Source: Apiotrichum sp. Y4204
Lineage: Eukaryota; Basidiomycota; Tremellomycetes; Trichosporonales; Trichosporonaceae
DNA length: 64,000 nt
Reading direction: 5' to 3'
NCBI GenBank assembly: GCA_025531455.1
Contig: JAMYHL010000075.1
Span: forward strand, 62,001-126,000
Shown piece after piece: positions 21,470 through 32,617 of this stretch. Each line of letters starts with the position of its first letter. The first letter of the stretch is position 1. A program made the translations under genes and the position numbers. A model generated the notes under the pieces. It did no database searches, had not been told where the DNA came from, and was given only the letters and a program-made list of their open reading frames with translations.

Positions 21470-23896
21470 TTTTGCGGGTCTATTGGCCCTTTTCGGGGTG
21501 GAGATTAGGGTGGAAGAAAAGGGGTGAGGATTCGTCGGGGGAGAGGTCGCGGCTGTCGAGACCTTTTTTGTGTGTTGCTGCGGTCGAGATGTGGCCGAGC
21601 AGGGGATAGATGTGGGTGATGGTGAGCAGCGACGCAGTGGCAGCGAGCAAGACGATAGAGACCTGGACCCGTTCGTTGATTTTTCTGGATCCACCGCAAG
21701 CAGGAAAGCTGCAGTGCGTTGGAATTTTCAGAGAGGATCAGGACGATCAGCGGAAGCAAAATTGCTATGATGTTTTGTCCACGCGGTGAGCGCGTGCAGC
21801 TCGGGAATACGCGGTAATATATGGACCACTAGGTCTTGTGGCACCTGGCCTATTGCATCATCAGGGGAAGAAGAATGTGTTTCAAAGACATGAGTGTATC
21901 AGACGCGAGCCCAGGGGAAGCGCAAGGGTTCAAACCAATTCAAGATCTTCAAGACACAGGTGTCAGATCATCATGAAAGAAGTTACCAATGGACAGACCA
22001 ATGGATCCAATGGACATAAACTGTGCATTCCCGTCTGAACGTTTCTGACAAAGACGAGGACGTGTATGAATAAAAGGCCGTGAAGAAGAGGGAGCTCCAC
22101 CTAGTAAAAGGGTGTTTGAGCAGTTGGATAGAAGACGGGAGGACGGGAAGGACTGCGCCCCTCTTCCGATTGCTCTGCGTTGGGCTGTTGCCCCTGGGGA
22201 CTGGAGAGTTGTGCTTGGCTGGCAAAGTTGCCATCGTTACCCATTTCAAGGAAGCAAAAAGATGACTTCGCGATTGTTTGTGCTCATCTCACAACAACAC
22301 TCGTCTTCTTGTCACAACCAAGTTGTTCCCATCGCAACTCCACTGCTGCTAACATACGCATCTACCAGGCGATCCATGCTGTCTTTCTCACTCATGTACT
22401 CGTTTCCGTTCCCTCCAGCCTCTGACCGACGCCGCTTTGTCTTGAATCCCAATCTTTTTCCCTTACAGCAGCCACGATCCAGGATCGACCCTATTTCTGA
22501 ATACCTCAGTGTCGCGCAGCGCTCAGCGCGCATGATCCATGGAACACGACCGGCCGGTCGCCCGAGTCCTCTAGCGCTCAAGGCATCACGCCACAAGGTC
22601 TATCACAGGATCGCACGTCGCAGGTCGCATTTCGGATCGGATCGTTTCCACCTCCATGGCTCCTTGTCTGCAAGCTTTGCTCTGTGGCTGCAACACAACC
22701 GTTGTCACATATCCAGACAGGAGGCTCGTGCACACGGCGCCGCCTTCGCTATCACCTCCCGCTATAGCCCCGAGGCTAAAGACTTCGAGGCTTCGAGCCT
22801 CGACAGAAGGCTTCTGACGTGCAGCACACTTCGCCTCGCACTGCCCCGCTGTCCGGGCTGCCCGCCAGGAAACAGTTGCGCCAAGGGACCAGGCAGGGAA
22901 GGGGGAACACAATGGCCCCGCATTGACGGACCTCACGCGCCTGACGTCCATGCGCAGTTATCGGGGCCCACCGCCCACGCCCACGGGAAGACGGGAGGGT
23001 CGGCGAAAAGCAGGCGCGGTGCGCGTGCGGCGTGCGGCGGCGCGCGGCGCATGCCAAGTGCGGCATGCATGTCGCACCGCAATGCGCGGTGCGGCAGCTG
23101 TTGGATGGCGCATGGAATTTGATCCTGCCCATTGCATCCACTACTGTACCACCGCACCATGAGCAACTCACACAGGACTTTACCATCTCACCCTCTCACA
23201 GCCTCACCCCTCACTCCAACCCCTCCGCGCCGCCGCGCCGCCGCCACCGGGCAATAGTGCCGAGCTTGGACGTATCCAGGACGCGTGCACGCACATACAA
23301 CAGATACTTACTCGCAGTGGAAACACGGCGACACAGTGACCAGTGGAGCGAAGGAGCAAGGGGCGCCCATAGCGCATCGTTTCGTTTTGGGCAGCAAATC
23401 ATCCCCCCTTCTCGCCCTGTCCAGCCTGTCTTTCTTCTTTTCCTCGCTCCAGTTCTCGCTCCCCCTTACCCACAGTCGCTCGTTGTTCAGCTCGTGCTCA
23501 CGGTCCCTCCCTCCCTCCTTCCAGTCGTCGGAATGATCACTCTCCTTGATTACCGCCACTGGTGTTGACAGACGGCTTCTGCTTTGCCTTTGTTCTTCTT
23601 GCCATTCTCGCTCCTCCCGCTCTCGCCTTGTCTCTCCTCGCCTCCCGGCGTCTTCCACTCCACTCGTTTCTCCTCCTTCATCGACCACGTCCCTCTTTGG
23701 GACCACCTTCTGTCGACATCGGTTCACACGCTCTCGATTGTTTTTATCACTGTCATTTACTTCAGCCGTGCACAACGCGATACCCCACCCCAGTCAATAA
23801 ACTGTCACGACAACGCGCCCGGCACTTGCATCACTGTAGCACCAGCGTATCTCAACTGGAGACGGCGCGGCTCTAAACACCTTGACATCGACACCA
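21470..23896. other. 2.4-kb region between divergent genes, no supported gene
   Basis: Contains the SSZ1 promoter and a long pyrimidine-rich leader in front of the CRIB gene (about 23150-23890). A long open frame on the plus strand (22112-23122) begins at GTG and has no recognisable motif. Structured spots: a 17-nt perfect hairpin at 22786-22802, and a GC-rich block at 23010-23105 with a GCATGCC/GGCATGC stem. Confidence 0.5.
22786..22802. repeat. short perfect inverted repeat
   Basis: CGAGGCT-TCG-AGCCTCG: a 7-bp stem with a 3-nt loop, upstream of the CRIB-effector gene. It could form a hairpin in a transcript or be a dimeric binding site. Confidence 0.5.
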
Positions 23897-26800
23897 ATGT
23901 CCTCTATCCACTCGACTGACCTCCGCCGTCCGAATGCGCCGGCGTTGTCACATTCGCGTCCCCGCACCGCCAGCAACCGGAGTTTATCAAGTCTTTCCAG
24001 TCTCCAAGGCGCGGCGAGTGGATTCCCGCCGCGGCCGATCACACCACAACACTCTGCATACTCGCAAGGAAACGGATCGTAGGTACCAGCTGTGTGGACC
24101 CGTCCTTCGGGCCCCGTGTTGTTTCGACCAAAGGTAACAATCGTACTAAACCAGGGCCACAGAACATCTCGACATGGGGCTGTCCACACCCCTTCCCCAA
24201 CGCCTGTAGACCCTTTCTCCACCCCTACGCCCCCCTTCGCCATGACATCCTCGGCCGGCTCCCCACGTGGTAACACGTCGCCTCTCGCGCCTCACGAGCT
24301 GCACCAGTCGACATCGAATTCCTCGCTGCGCTCGGCGTCCCTTCGTCCAACGATCTCTAATCCCGGAGACTCGACTCCATCTCCAGGAAGCAGCCGACAA
24401 TGGTCGCGCACGCACTGCCCCAGCCCAAGCGCACCGCCTAGGACTCCATCGCCCTGGGGGTCGACCGCTGGATCGACAGGCTCTCCGGGTTCGCGACCGG
24501 CGCCATTGCTCGTGAGAACGAAACCCGGCTCACCACCCATGCAGGGAATCCAGCCACTGCGCTCCACTTCGGAAACCTGGTCCCCGTCCGCTGGAATGCG
24601 CAGCGCAAGCGCCCTTGGAGGGATTGCACAGAGCCCTATGCCCCGCCTGCATCGCAAAAAGTCGAGTGCATCCCTTCTGGTGAGCGGCATCGGGCGCGGC
24701 CTGGGCCGCGTCGGCTCCGTTATGCGTCGCGGCGGCAGCAGTAACGGCCAGGCGTCGTCTTCTGGGGAACTGCATTCAGGTGGCGCTGGAAAAGTGAACG
24801 GGGCTGGATCACGCGGTGCCAGTCCAGCAGCACAGACTCAGCCACCGTACGCTTCCCAACATCACAATGCTCAATGGGCATCTCGCCGGCCACTCCGGGA
24901 AGTGGCTTCATCGCAGCTGGGAGACTTGTGCGAGGATGAGGACGAGACACGCGTCGCCGCGAGGAGCTTTGATGGGCCGGTCGTGGTGATAGACGCCAGC
25001 GATACACCAGTGGAGACCATGTCTGTCAACTCGACGCGAAAGTTGGCATACCCGCCGCAGAGTCCGTTGAATCTGGCACCGCTGAAAGGGAAGGACTCGG
25101 GTGTAAGCCTGCCGTTCAACGTACAGGTAAGAAATGCGAGGCTTTCGACTGCTGACCTATAGCACGAGCTCCATGTTTCTGCAGACCTTGACGGCCTGCC
25201 TGACGACTGGATCCTGCAGCTAAAGGCGAACGGACTCTCAGACGCAGACCTTCTCCTGATATTGGCGGCACAGAAGCGACAGCGCGCCGTCGCCAACATC
25301 CCGCTAAAGCCAATCCAACCTGTGGCCTCTTCTATGGTTGAGCCGCTCGCACAGTCTCAACACAAACCCAAGAAGCTTCAGGCAGTGTCGCGACGACTGA
25401 GCCGCTATACTCCCGCAGCAGGCGCATCCGCCGGTCCTGTGGCATCCGTCACGGCGGCTCCGGTCAGTCCAGCTTCGGTACCGCCAAGTCCAGCTGGGCC
25501 AATATTACCATCGCAGGTGGTCAAAATGCGACCTCCAAACTCAAGGGCAGAGTCTGCGGACTCTGAACAAACTATGAATTCCACAAAGGGTTCGACTGGG
25601 GGTGGTGCAACGGGTGTCTACCGCAAGCCCAGTATCATTAGCAAGCTGCTAGATGATTTGGATTCGGTGAGCGCTCACCCCTCACGCCCGCCACAATCGA
25701 CCCTTTGCCCTCCCCCAACCCCTCAGGAGGCAAGCGACTCGGAGTCAGATATACCCCTTTACTACCTGTCGGCGGGGGTGCACTCTCCGCGTGACTCGGG
25801 GACGCAATCGCACAGGACGTCTACTGCCTCGGCCGTCAATCTTGTGGAGGACAGGCGTTTATCCGAAGAGTTGCGAGGCTTCCGCGATATCCGCCTGCCA
25901 GGTGAAGACGACGGGTGGGCGTCGTCGGTGCTTGCGGCTTGGAACGACGAAAACTCAATCGCAATGAATCGGACGCGCACAGCGTCGCCCGCTCCTCCTG
26001 CCTTGACGGTACCGCAGCGCATTCCCGAGCCGGTAGGCCCTTCTGTGAAGCCTCCGCCAGTAGCAGCTGGTTTCGGGCTGGCAGTCACACCCCCTAGCAA
26101 GCCGCAGTCCCTGCGGTCCGTTAGGCGTACACCAAGCCCTGCCCCTCCTTCATTCACCGCCGTCCGCCGCCGCTCCCGGTCATTTGACTTTGACCCCGCG
26201 ATGCGTGCAACCCTGTACTCTCCGCCGCCACCGCCACCGCACTCGCGCAAAACCAACACGGCGTTCCACAGCCTTTACGAATCGGTGGCTATCTCGGCGG
26301 TGCCGATCGTGGAGAAGCGCCGCCGGAGCGTGGACTCGTTCGGAAACCACCCTGACGATGACGAGAGCTGCGGCACGCGTTCTCGGTCAGGCTCGGAACT
26401 TGATCTGGGAACTCCGCCACTAGACTCGGAAGGGCATGCTGTGCAGCAGTCGCAACCACCGACTGTCGACAAGAATCGGAACAGCCCGTCGCCGCTACAT
26501 ATCATCTCCCCGCGACGTGGCAACATCTTGCGCGTCAACACGAACTGTGAGAATATTGGCAACAAGGAGCACGGTGCCGAATGTGTTCCAGACTCGGTGA
26601 CGAGCGCCGATATGGAGACCTTCCCCGGTGGGCCCCCGCGTTTTGAGCACTTTAGCTGCCCATCGTCCGTCGTATCGCACTCGCAGACCTCGACTTCGCA
26701 GAGCTCGTCAAACGAGTCGAGGCCTCAGTCACAGGACTCGAGCGATGCGATCAGCTTTGGCAGCCATGTCCCCGCGATGCCCAGCCTCGGCCTGTGTCTG

Positions 26801-27322
26801 ACCATTGCCGGCGACTCCCCGTCGTCGACTCGTCCGTCACATGGCGGTTCTCAGCCGTACTCCACTGGAATGTCGCATGCTCTCCCGCACTCGGGGCATG
26901 CGTATGCCAGCTACTCGAAGCATAAGCGGATCGACAGCACCGAGCAGGGCAATGGTTCCGGAAACGTGATCACTTTTTCAGGCGGCACGGCCCCTCTTGC
27001 GCCCACAAAGACGACGACATACCGCCTGTCCGACGACATCCGGCTGACGGACAACCGCACTTCGATGCTCTCACGGATGAGCTCGATCGCCTCGTCTGTC
27101 AACTCGTATAGCATCCACGAAGCGACAGTTCACCGCGCGTACACAGGCGTTCTGCGCCGCGTCAACGAGGATGGCCGCGAGGAGGCAGAAAACGCGGATG
27201 CCGAGAACGTCAGCGTGTCGACTCACGAGTCGCACGATCCCGAGAGCGCAATGGGCGCCCTCGAGGAGGCGGCGTGGCGCGTCGCGTTCCGCGAGGGCGG
27301 GCGCGTCACGACGCGTGTGTAA
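23897..27322 (+). CDS. CRIB-domain Cdc42/Rac effector, no kinase domain
   Basis: Join(23897..24078, 24163..25126, 25163..27322), 3306 nt = 1101 aa. A further stop-free 60-nt intron (25667..25726; GTGAGC, pyrimidine tract, CCTCAG) is likely and would give 1081 aa. The ATG at 23897 starts MSSIHSTDLRRPNAP. The 84-nt intron 1 is the only choice that keeps phase (CACAG at 24162). The recognisable element is a CRIB motif at about residues 374-400: GVSLPFNVQ-HELHV followed by DLDGLPDDWILQLKANGLSD, split exactly by the 36-nt intron. CRIB motifs bind GTP-loaded Cdc42 or Rac. The rest is Ser/Pro-rich and disordered with several polyproline runs (SPPPPPPH). Unlike Ste20/PAK there is no kinase domain downstream. 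It is probably a polarity scaffold analogous in role to Gic1/2 (inference). Confidence 0.82.
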
Positions 27323-27769
27323 ATGTCCTTGTTAGCTCGAGGGCGCAAGTCGTGCGATCTCATCTCGCTTTGAGTCGCACTCCCTTTCTTCGCTTTATTA
27401 ATATCGGGATCATCAGCATATCCTCATTTCCTATACATATCACATCAGCACCATCCTCTCGTAGCCCAGCGCTGCCTTGTTGTTTTCTCTCTACCCACTT
27501 TCGTTTCCGGACTCTGGGCATAAGCCCGTATGCATCTCATGTCGCTATGTGTGGATGTAATCCGAAGGCTGAAGGGAATGCCACTTTCAAATGTGCCACA
27601 CTCTCTGTGAATAATGTATGACTTGGAACATTCAAACCTCCACCGCAGCCGTCCACTCTGCACCACACTCACTCAAGCAAAGTACCAAAATAACACCACC
27701 GTTCTCGCCATCATTCTCGCCACACTCTACACCCCGCGCGGTCTCTCCAACACTTCATCCTCGCCAGCC
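27323..27769. other. intergenic, promoter of next gene
   Basis: 447 bp between two co-directional genes; pyrimidine-rich, with no supported gene. An in-frame TTG/ATG extension upstream of the next start (from 27614) is judged untranslated because a mitochondrial presequence begins at the ATG at 27770. Confidence 0.5.
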
Positions 27770-28438
27770 ATGTCGCTCCGCCTGGCGCGTACGCGCCTCG
27801 CCCTTCCGATCCGCGGCTTCCCTCTCCAATCACGGCGCTACGCCGTCACCCCACCACCTCCGCCATCCTCGTCTCCGTCCCCTAGCTCCTCGACGCCCAA
27901 GCTCGGCCGGCTGGAACGCTATTCTCCGCGCCTCGCCGCCCTCGCCGAACGCACGGGAACCCCGCTCCCCTCTCTCGCCATCTCCTTTCTGATCCTCCAC
28001 GAACTCACCGCGATCATCCCCGTCGTCGGCCTGTATTACGTCCTGCACGCGCTCGGGGCCGGCGCCGCCGTCGTCGCGTGGCTCGCGGGCCTGGGCGAGG
28101 AGGGGTGGGGAAATACTGTGCGGGGCTGGTATGAAGAGGGCCGGACGAGGGCTGAGCGCGTTGGTAAGCGCTATGGCGTCCTCGGGTTTGAAAAGGGCGG
28201 AAAGGAGAGCAGCGCCGCGGGCGCAGTGGCTGATGCCGTTGGCGCGTATGTCCTCGTTAAAGTGAGTCTAATGATGTTATTGGCGCCGCGAAGAAGTTGT
28301 TGAAGGGGTTGTAGAGGGCTTACAGCGCAGGCACTCCTTCCACTTCGGATTGGGATCAGTATTGCGGCTGCACCGGCGTTTGCGCGCGGCGCGCTCAACC
28401 CCCTCCAGCGGGTATGGGGCCGGTTGCGCGGCCGGTAG
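27770..28438 (+). CDS. predicted mitochondrial inner-membrane protein, unknown function
   Basis: Two exons, join(27770..28261, 28331..28438), 600 nt = 199 aa, with a 69-nt intron (GTGAGT ... CGCAG). The N-terminus MSLRLARTRLALPIRGFP with QSRRYAV is Arg-rich without acidic residues, a good mitochondrial presequence. A Pro/Ser linker follows. Then LERYSPRLAALAERTGTPLPS leads into a membrane hairpin (LAISFLILHELTAIIPVVGLYYVLHALGAG and AAVVAWLAG). The second exon adds a C-terminal hydrophobic helix, LLPLRIGISIAAAPAFARG. The motif FLxLHELTAIxPxVGLYY resembles small fungal mitochondrial proteins of unknown role. I considered Mrx11-type and FAM210/DUF1279 proteins but cannot confirm either. Codon use is GC-rich at third positions, as in neighbouring genes. 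Confidence 0.75.
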
Positions 28439-28897
28439 GGGGATGGCCGGGGACGGGGGTGAGGGTGGGGGTTGGGGTGATGATGGGGAAGCTGGGACGA
28501 AAGCAGTTGGATACCAAATGGCTCGGCTCTGTCGTTGGAGACGTACCTCGGAGACGCACCTCGTCATCGATCGGATCACGCATGCCTTGTTCATGTCATG
28601 ACTTGTCATGACCTCGCTGTCGTTCGATACCGTGCCAGAGTGGTATCCACTGTGCGACGTCACAGCAGACCACTCTGCGATCGGCTCCACTGACGGCGTC
28701 ACCACAGGCGACGAGCGACTGACTAGACTTAATTACAACGAATGGATGGCTAACATTCTGACCTCCTGACCCAAGACGACATAAAATCCCCCGAGATTCG
28801 CCACATTCCGCCCCCCTTCTTCACCCAACCCACAGCCCAGTCCAACCCCCAGTCCAATTCACAGCTACTCCCCCCGCACTCTATCCCTCTCACCAGC
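28439..28897. other. intergenic, no gene seen before the microprotein candidate
   Basis: 459 bp. Contains an AT-richer segment with ACATAAAATC near 28780, a possible TATA-like element about 115 bp before the ATG at 28898, followed by a pyrimidine-rich leader. Confidence 0.45.
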
Positions 28898-29080
28898 ATG
28901 TGCTGCTACTGCTGCTGCTGGCCGGTCTACGCCCTCCTCGACGCCTGCGGCATCCCGCACCCCGCGCCGCCTGATGCGCCCGCCGGCGCCCCCGGCACCG
29001 GCGGCGGATGGGTCCAGAACCAGGCTAACAACTTTAACTGGCGACGGCCGTTTGGAAGTCGGAGGGCCAAAGTCGGTTAG
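28898..29080 (+). CDS. possible Cys-rich 60-aa microprotein
   Basis: A single exon with an ATG start, 60 aa. The N-terminus MCCYCCCWPVYALLDACG has six cysteines in 17 residues. It is followed by a Pro/Ala/Gly linker (PHPAPPDAPAGAPGTGGG) and a basic/aromatic tail (WVQNQANNFNWRRPFGSRRAKVG). Third codon positions are strongly GC-biased, as in real genes nearby. A TATA-like ACATAAAATC and a CT-rich leader with CACCAGC just before ATG look like a genuine 5' end. Clustered N-terminal cysteines are typical of S-acylated or metal-binding peptides; neither is proven. A downstream exon cannot be excluded (CTTGTAG acceptor at 29119). No family recognised. Confidence 0.45.
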   Translation: MCCYCCCWPVYALLDACGIPHPAPPDAPAGAPGTGGGWVQNQANNFNWRRPFGSRRAKVG

Positions 29081-29363
29081 CCAAGGCAGATGTCAGTACG
29101 ATGAACGTACGGCTCTTGTAGGTTGTCCTGGCTGTTCAAGCGCTCATTGTCAGAATTCCGGCATTTCGTCCTTCGAAGGTCAACGATTCAACGCTTATGC
29201 GCATCACCCGCGATGTCAGACGGCCACCTTTCCACTACTCAACTTGTCCCTCCTTCACCAAGTGTAGTCTTTCCAGCTACCCAACGAGCTATGCAACCCT
29301 GCAATACACATAGTCTAATGCATCCGCGAAATGAAATGAATCTATCCCTCCGTACACACTCAC

Positions 29364-32326
29364 TCACTTGCCGCCGCGGCGCATCTTGCGCTTGCGCCCG
29401 ATGAGCGAGCCGAGCTGCGGCCCGAGCTTCTCAATGCCCTTCTTCTCCTCGGGGGTCGGCGCCGGGGCCGGCGGCGCAGCCTCACGTCCGCCCTTCTTGC
29501 CATCCCGTCCCTTGCCGTCCCGCTCGCCCCGGTCCCGCTTGCTGCCCTTGCCCTTGCCCTTGTCCTTCCGGTCAGTGCGCTGACGCTTGCCCGCCGGCGC
29601 GTCGTCGTCCGAGTCCTCCGCGGCGGTGAAGTTGCGTTTCCCGCCTGTGCGGGGAGCACCGCGGTCACCTGCCGGTGCGCCGCGAGGCCCGTCGCGAGGT
29701 GCGTCGCGGCTGCCCGAGATCTTGTCGACGCGACGGCGCACAACCTGGGGTCAGTGTGTGCTTACAGCAGAAGTCTTCCAGCACTCACCTGGACGTTTTC
29801 GATAGAGAACTCGATGAGCAGCGTCTTGCCAGCACGCATGCCGCCGCCGCTGCGCTCGTCACCCTCAGCAATACGCGCCTCGAGCTTCTTCAGACGCGCC
29901 TCGAGCTCCTCGACACTCTCCTTGCTCTCTGCCCCCGAGCGCGCCTTCTCCAGCGCCTTGGCGGCGCGGTCCTTGATCTCGGCGAGCTCGGCCGTCCACC
30001 ACTCCCACACGAGCGGGCCGACGGCCGGGTTGTTGTTCGCCCATCGGATGACCTTGAGCGCCTCGCGGTGCGAGCGCATCTCGAGGAAACCGTAGCCCTT
30101 TGAGCGGCCCGCGCCGGTGAGCGGGTCAATCTTCTCGGTTTGCCGCACCACCTTGGACTGCACGACGGGGGTGGGGCGCTCGCCGCGCTTCTTGCTCCGG
30201 TTGGCGAGGGCGGGAGACAGTGTGTCGTCGTTCTCCTCCTGGCGCGTCAGGCCCTCGCGGGTCCCGGCGGCGACCTCGGCGTCAAACTCGCGGGTGGCGT
30301 AGATGGCCAACCGCTTCAGTCCGCGGTCAGTGACGAATAGCGGCAGCTGGCGGACAGAAAGACGGGTCTTGGAGATGTAGAGCGAAGGGTTGGAGCGGAG
30401 GAGGGCCTTGCGTGCGTTGAAGGCCTGCTGGCGCTTCTCGACCTCAGTGTCAGGAAGGGAAGCGGCGGCAGGCGAGTTGGGGAACACAACACCCTCGCGC
30501 ATGAGGTACGTGTTGCGCTTGTCGCCCTTCTGGCGTGCGTGCTCGGCATCCTCCTTGAGGTTACCGGCGATCTCACGAGTGACGGCGCGAGAGACGGAGA
30601 GCGTACGGCCGTGGATAACGAGGCGAGATGCGAGTGATGACGAGGGGTCGACGGTGAGCACGGAGGGGAGCGCGAACGGATTGGTCTTGTTGCCACCAAG
30701 CTGGTTTGTCAGAGTTGTGTCAAAGTTTCTCAACTCACCGGAATAGCATTGGCACCAGTCTCGCTGGCGACACGCTCCGACTCCTCAATCGCAGCGTCGG
30801 CGTGGTCCTTGTTCCAGAAGCACACGAAACCGGTTCCGCGCGAGCGGCCAGTCGCCTTGTCCATCGTGATACGGGCGTAGCGGATAGGGCCAAAGGTGCG
30901 GAATAGCGTGCCGAGCTCCTGCTCGGTGGCCTCGAAGGGGAGGTTGCGGATAAAGAGGGTCGAGCCAACATCGGTATCGGGAAGCTTGGGCTTGACAGGT
31001 GCCTCTTCTTCCTCGTCCTCCTCTTCCGCATCATCCTCATCCTCTTCCCCGCTGCCCTCGCCCATTTCAACGTCCTCATCCTCACCATCCTCCTCGTCCT
31101 CATCGCTGTCGTCGCTTCCGCTACTGCTTCCGCTGTCGCTGTCGCTGTCACTCCCGCTGGAGCTACCGCTCTCCCCATCGGCCTTCTCCTTCTCCTCCTC
31201 CTTCGTCTCCTCAAGCTTCTGTGCGCCCTGCCACTTCTCCTTGCTAAGCGCCCAGTCGACAGCGACAGGACGACCCTCGCCAACCTCAACCTTCTTCCCC
31301 TTACCCTTGCCCTTGGCATTTCCTGCGTCGGGGGCACGGATAATCGGCTTGCCGTTGATAGCCTCCATGGCGCGCTCGGCGTCCTTGCGGACCATGAACC
31401 ACACGAACGCAAAACCACGAGCACGCGGCGGCGGCGCAGGCTTTCCGGGCTCCGTGGGGAGCTTGGACGGCGCGGTGGGGAGGTCAATTGCCTGGATAGG
31501 GCCGAAGGGGAGGAAGGTGGCGCGGAGGTCGGCCTCGGTCGTGTCCCATGCCAGGTTACGAATAATCAGACGGCCGGCATGCGACGGCGCGCGGCCCTCG
31601 CCCTTTGAGGACAGCTTGTCGAGGCGCTTCTTGAGGACGGCGCTGAGGAGCGAGCCTTTGTACGTGTGCCCGTGCAGCTTCGGAATGCCCTTGAGCGCGT
31701 CGCTGTGCGATGGGAAGACAATGTTTGCGGTCCGCTCCTCGCCCTCGACGGGGTACTCCACCTCAGCCTTGTCGTTGACCTTGCGGATCTTCTTCCACAG
31801 GACGGCCTTGGTGAGCTCTGTGGGCAGGCCAGTGACGACCAGCGTGCGGATTGCGTTCGGGTCGGACGACTCGCTCGACTCCTCGGCGACACTAGCTGCA
31901 ACGCGGGGCGTCTTAGCAGGACGGGCCAAAAGATCTTGCCTTAGAGGCTGAAGGTTAGATCAAGTTCCAGTGGAGGCGTATCTAACTCACCTTTCGGTCC
32001 GCAAGAGTAACGCGGATCTTGCGGCCCTTGGCACCAAACTCGGAGTTGTCGAGCTCGGTGAGCGCACGCTCAGCATCCTCCTTGAGCGCATAGGTAACGT
32101 ATCCGACACCCTTGGACTTTCCGGTCTCCCTGTCTGTCGCGACGAAGCCGTGGCGGATGGGGCCAACGAACGAGAAGTGCGTGACGAGGTCGGTGGACGT
32201 CGCGTTGTACGGTAGCGACGAGACGAAGAGTGTCGCAGCGGCGTTCTCGCCGTCGCCGCGCTCCTTCTTGCCACGCTTCGGCGTAGACGTGCTGGGCGAG
32301 TCGAGGGGGATAAAGTCGCCCTCCAT
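29364..32326 (-). CDS. NOP4: nucleolar RNA-binding ribosome-biogenesis protein Nop4 (RBM28)
   Basis: Four exons, complement(29364..29744, 29789..30700, 30739..31947, 31991..32326), 2838 nt = 945 aa; introns are 43, 38 and 44 nt. RRM1 lies at about residues 32-110 (TLFVSSLPYNATSTDLV, KSKGVGYVTY), a second RRM at about 133-200 (RTLVVTGLPTELTKAVL), RRM3 at about 225-340 (RLIIRNLAWDTTEADL, RGFAFVWF), and RRM4 at about 435-510 (TLFIRNLPFEATEQELG, SRGTGFVCF). A long Ser/Asp/Glu stretch separates RRM3 and RRM4. A final degenerate RRM-like segment (LSVRQLPLFVTDRGLK ... KGYGFLEMRSHREAL) and a Lys/Arg-rich tail complete it. Nop4/RBM28 is needed for 60S pre-rRNA processing in the nucleolus. It is larger than yeast Nop4 (685 aa) because of the acidic and basic low-complexity insertions. 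Divergent from MRPS12. Confidence 0.93.
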
Positions 32327-32617
32327 GGTTGCTGATGTGTGATGGAGAGTTATGGGAGCAGGAGAGATATTGTACCTCTAGCCTAGATGTCTCCCGCTGT
32401 GGCTTCCCGGCAAGCAACTTTTTGGCAGCCAAAATACTCTTGGGTCGGTGGAGGTTGCAATCGATAACGATCCCACGTGATGTGTCCCAAAAGTACACGC
32501 ATTAATCTTCTCATCTCCCGACCCATCTCGCCTGGCTGAACCTCTTTTCGCCGCAAGATATCCAAAAGTCGAGCATCTCGTTCAGTTGCAACAACTTCAC
32601 CACCATCACCCGCCGCC
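32327..32617. promoter_or_regulatory. shared divergent promoter, NOP4 / MRPS12
   Basis: 291 bp between start codons of a cytosolic-ribosome assembly gene and a mitoribosome gene. TCACGTG-like text (ATCCCACGTGATGTG, near 32468-32482) is an E-box-type palindrome that could serve both. Confidence 0.5.

Noticed and set aside
22112..23122. 336-codon plus-strand frame upstream of the CRIB gene
   Set aside because: It begins at GTG, has irregular composition and no motif, and overlaps equally long frames on the other strand. Typical of GC-rich non-coding DNA.
30896..31951. 351-codon plus-strand Ser-rich frame antisense to NOP4
   Set aside because: The Ser runs are the complement of the NOP4 acidic Asp/Glu stretch. 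The RRMs on the minus strand define the real gene.
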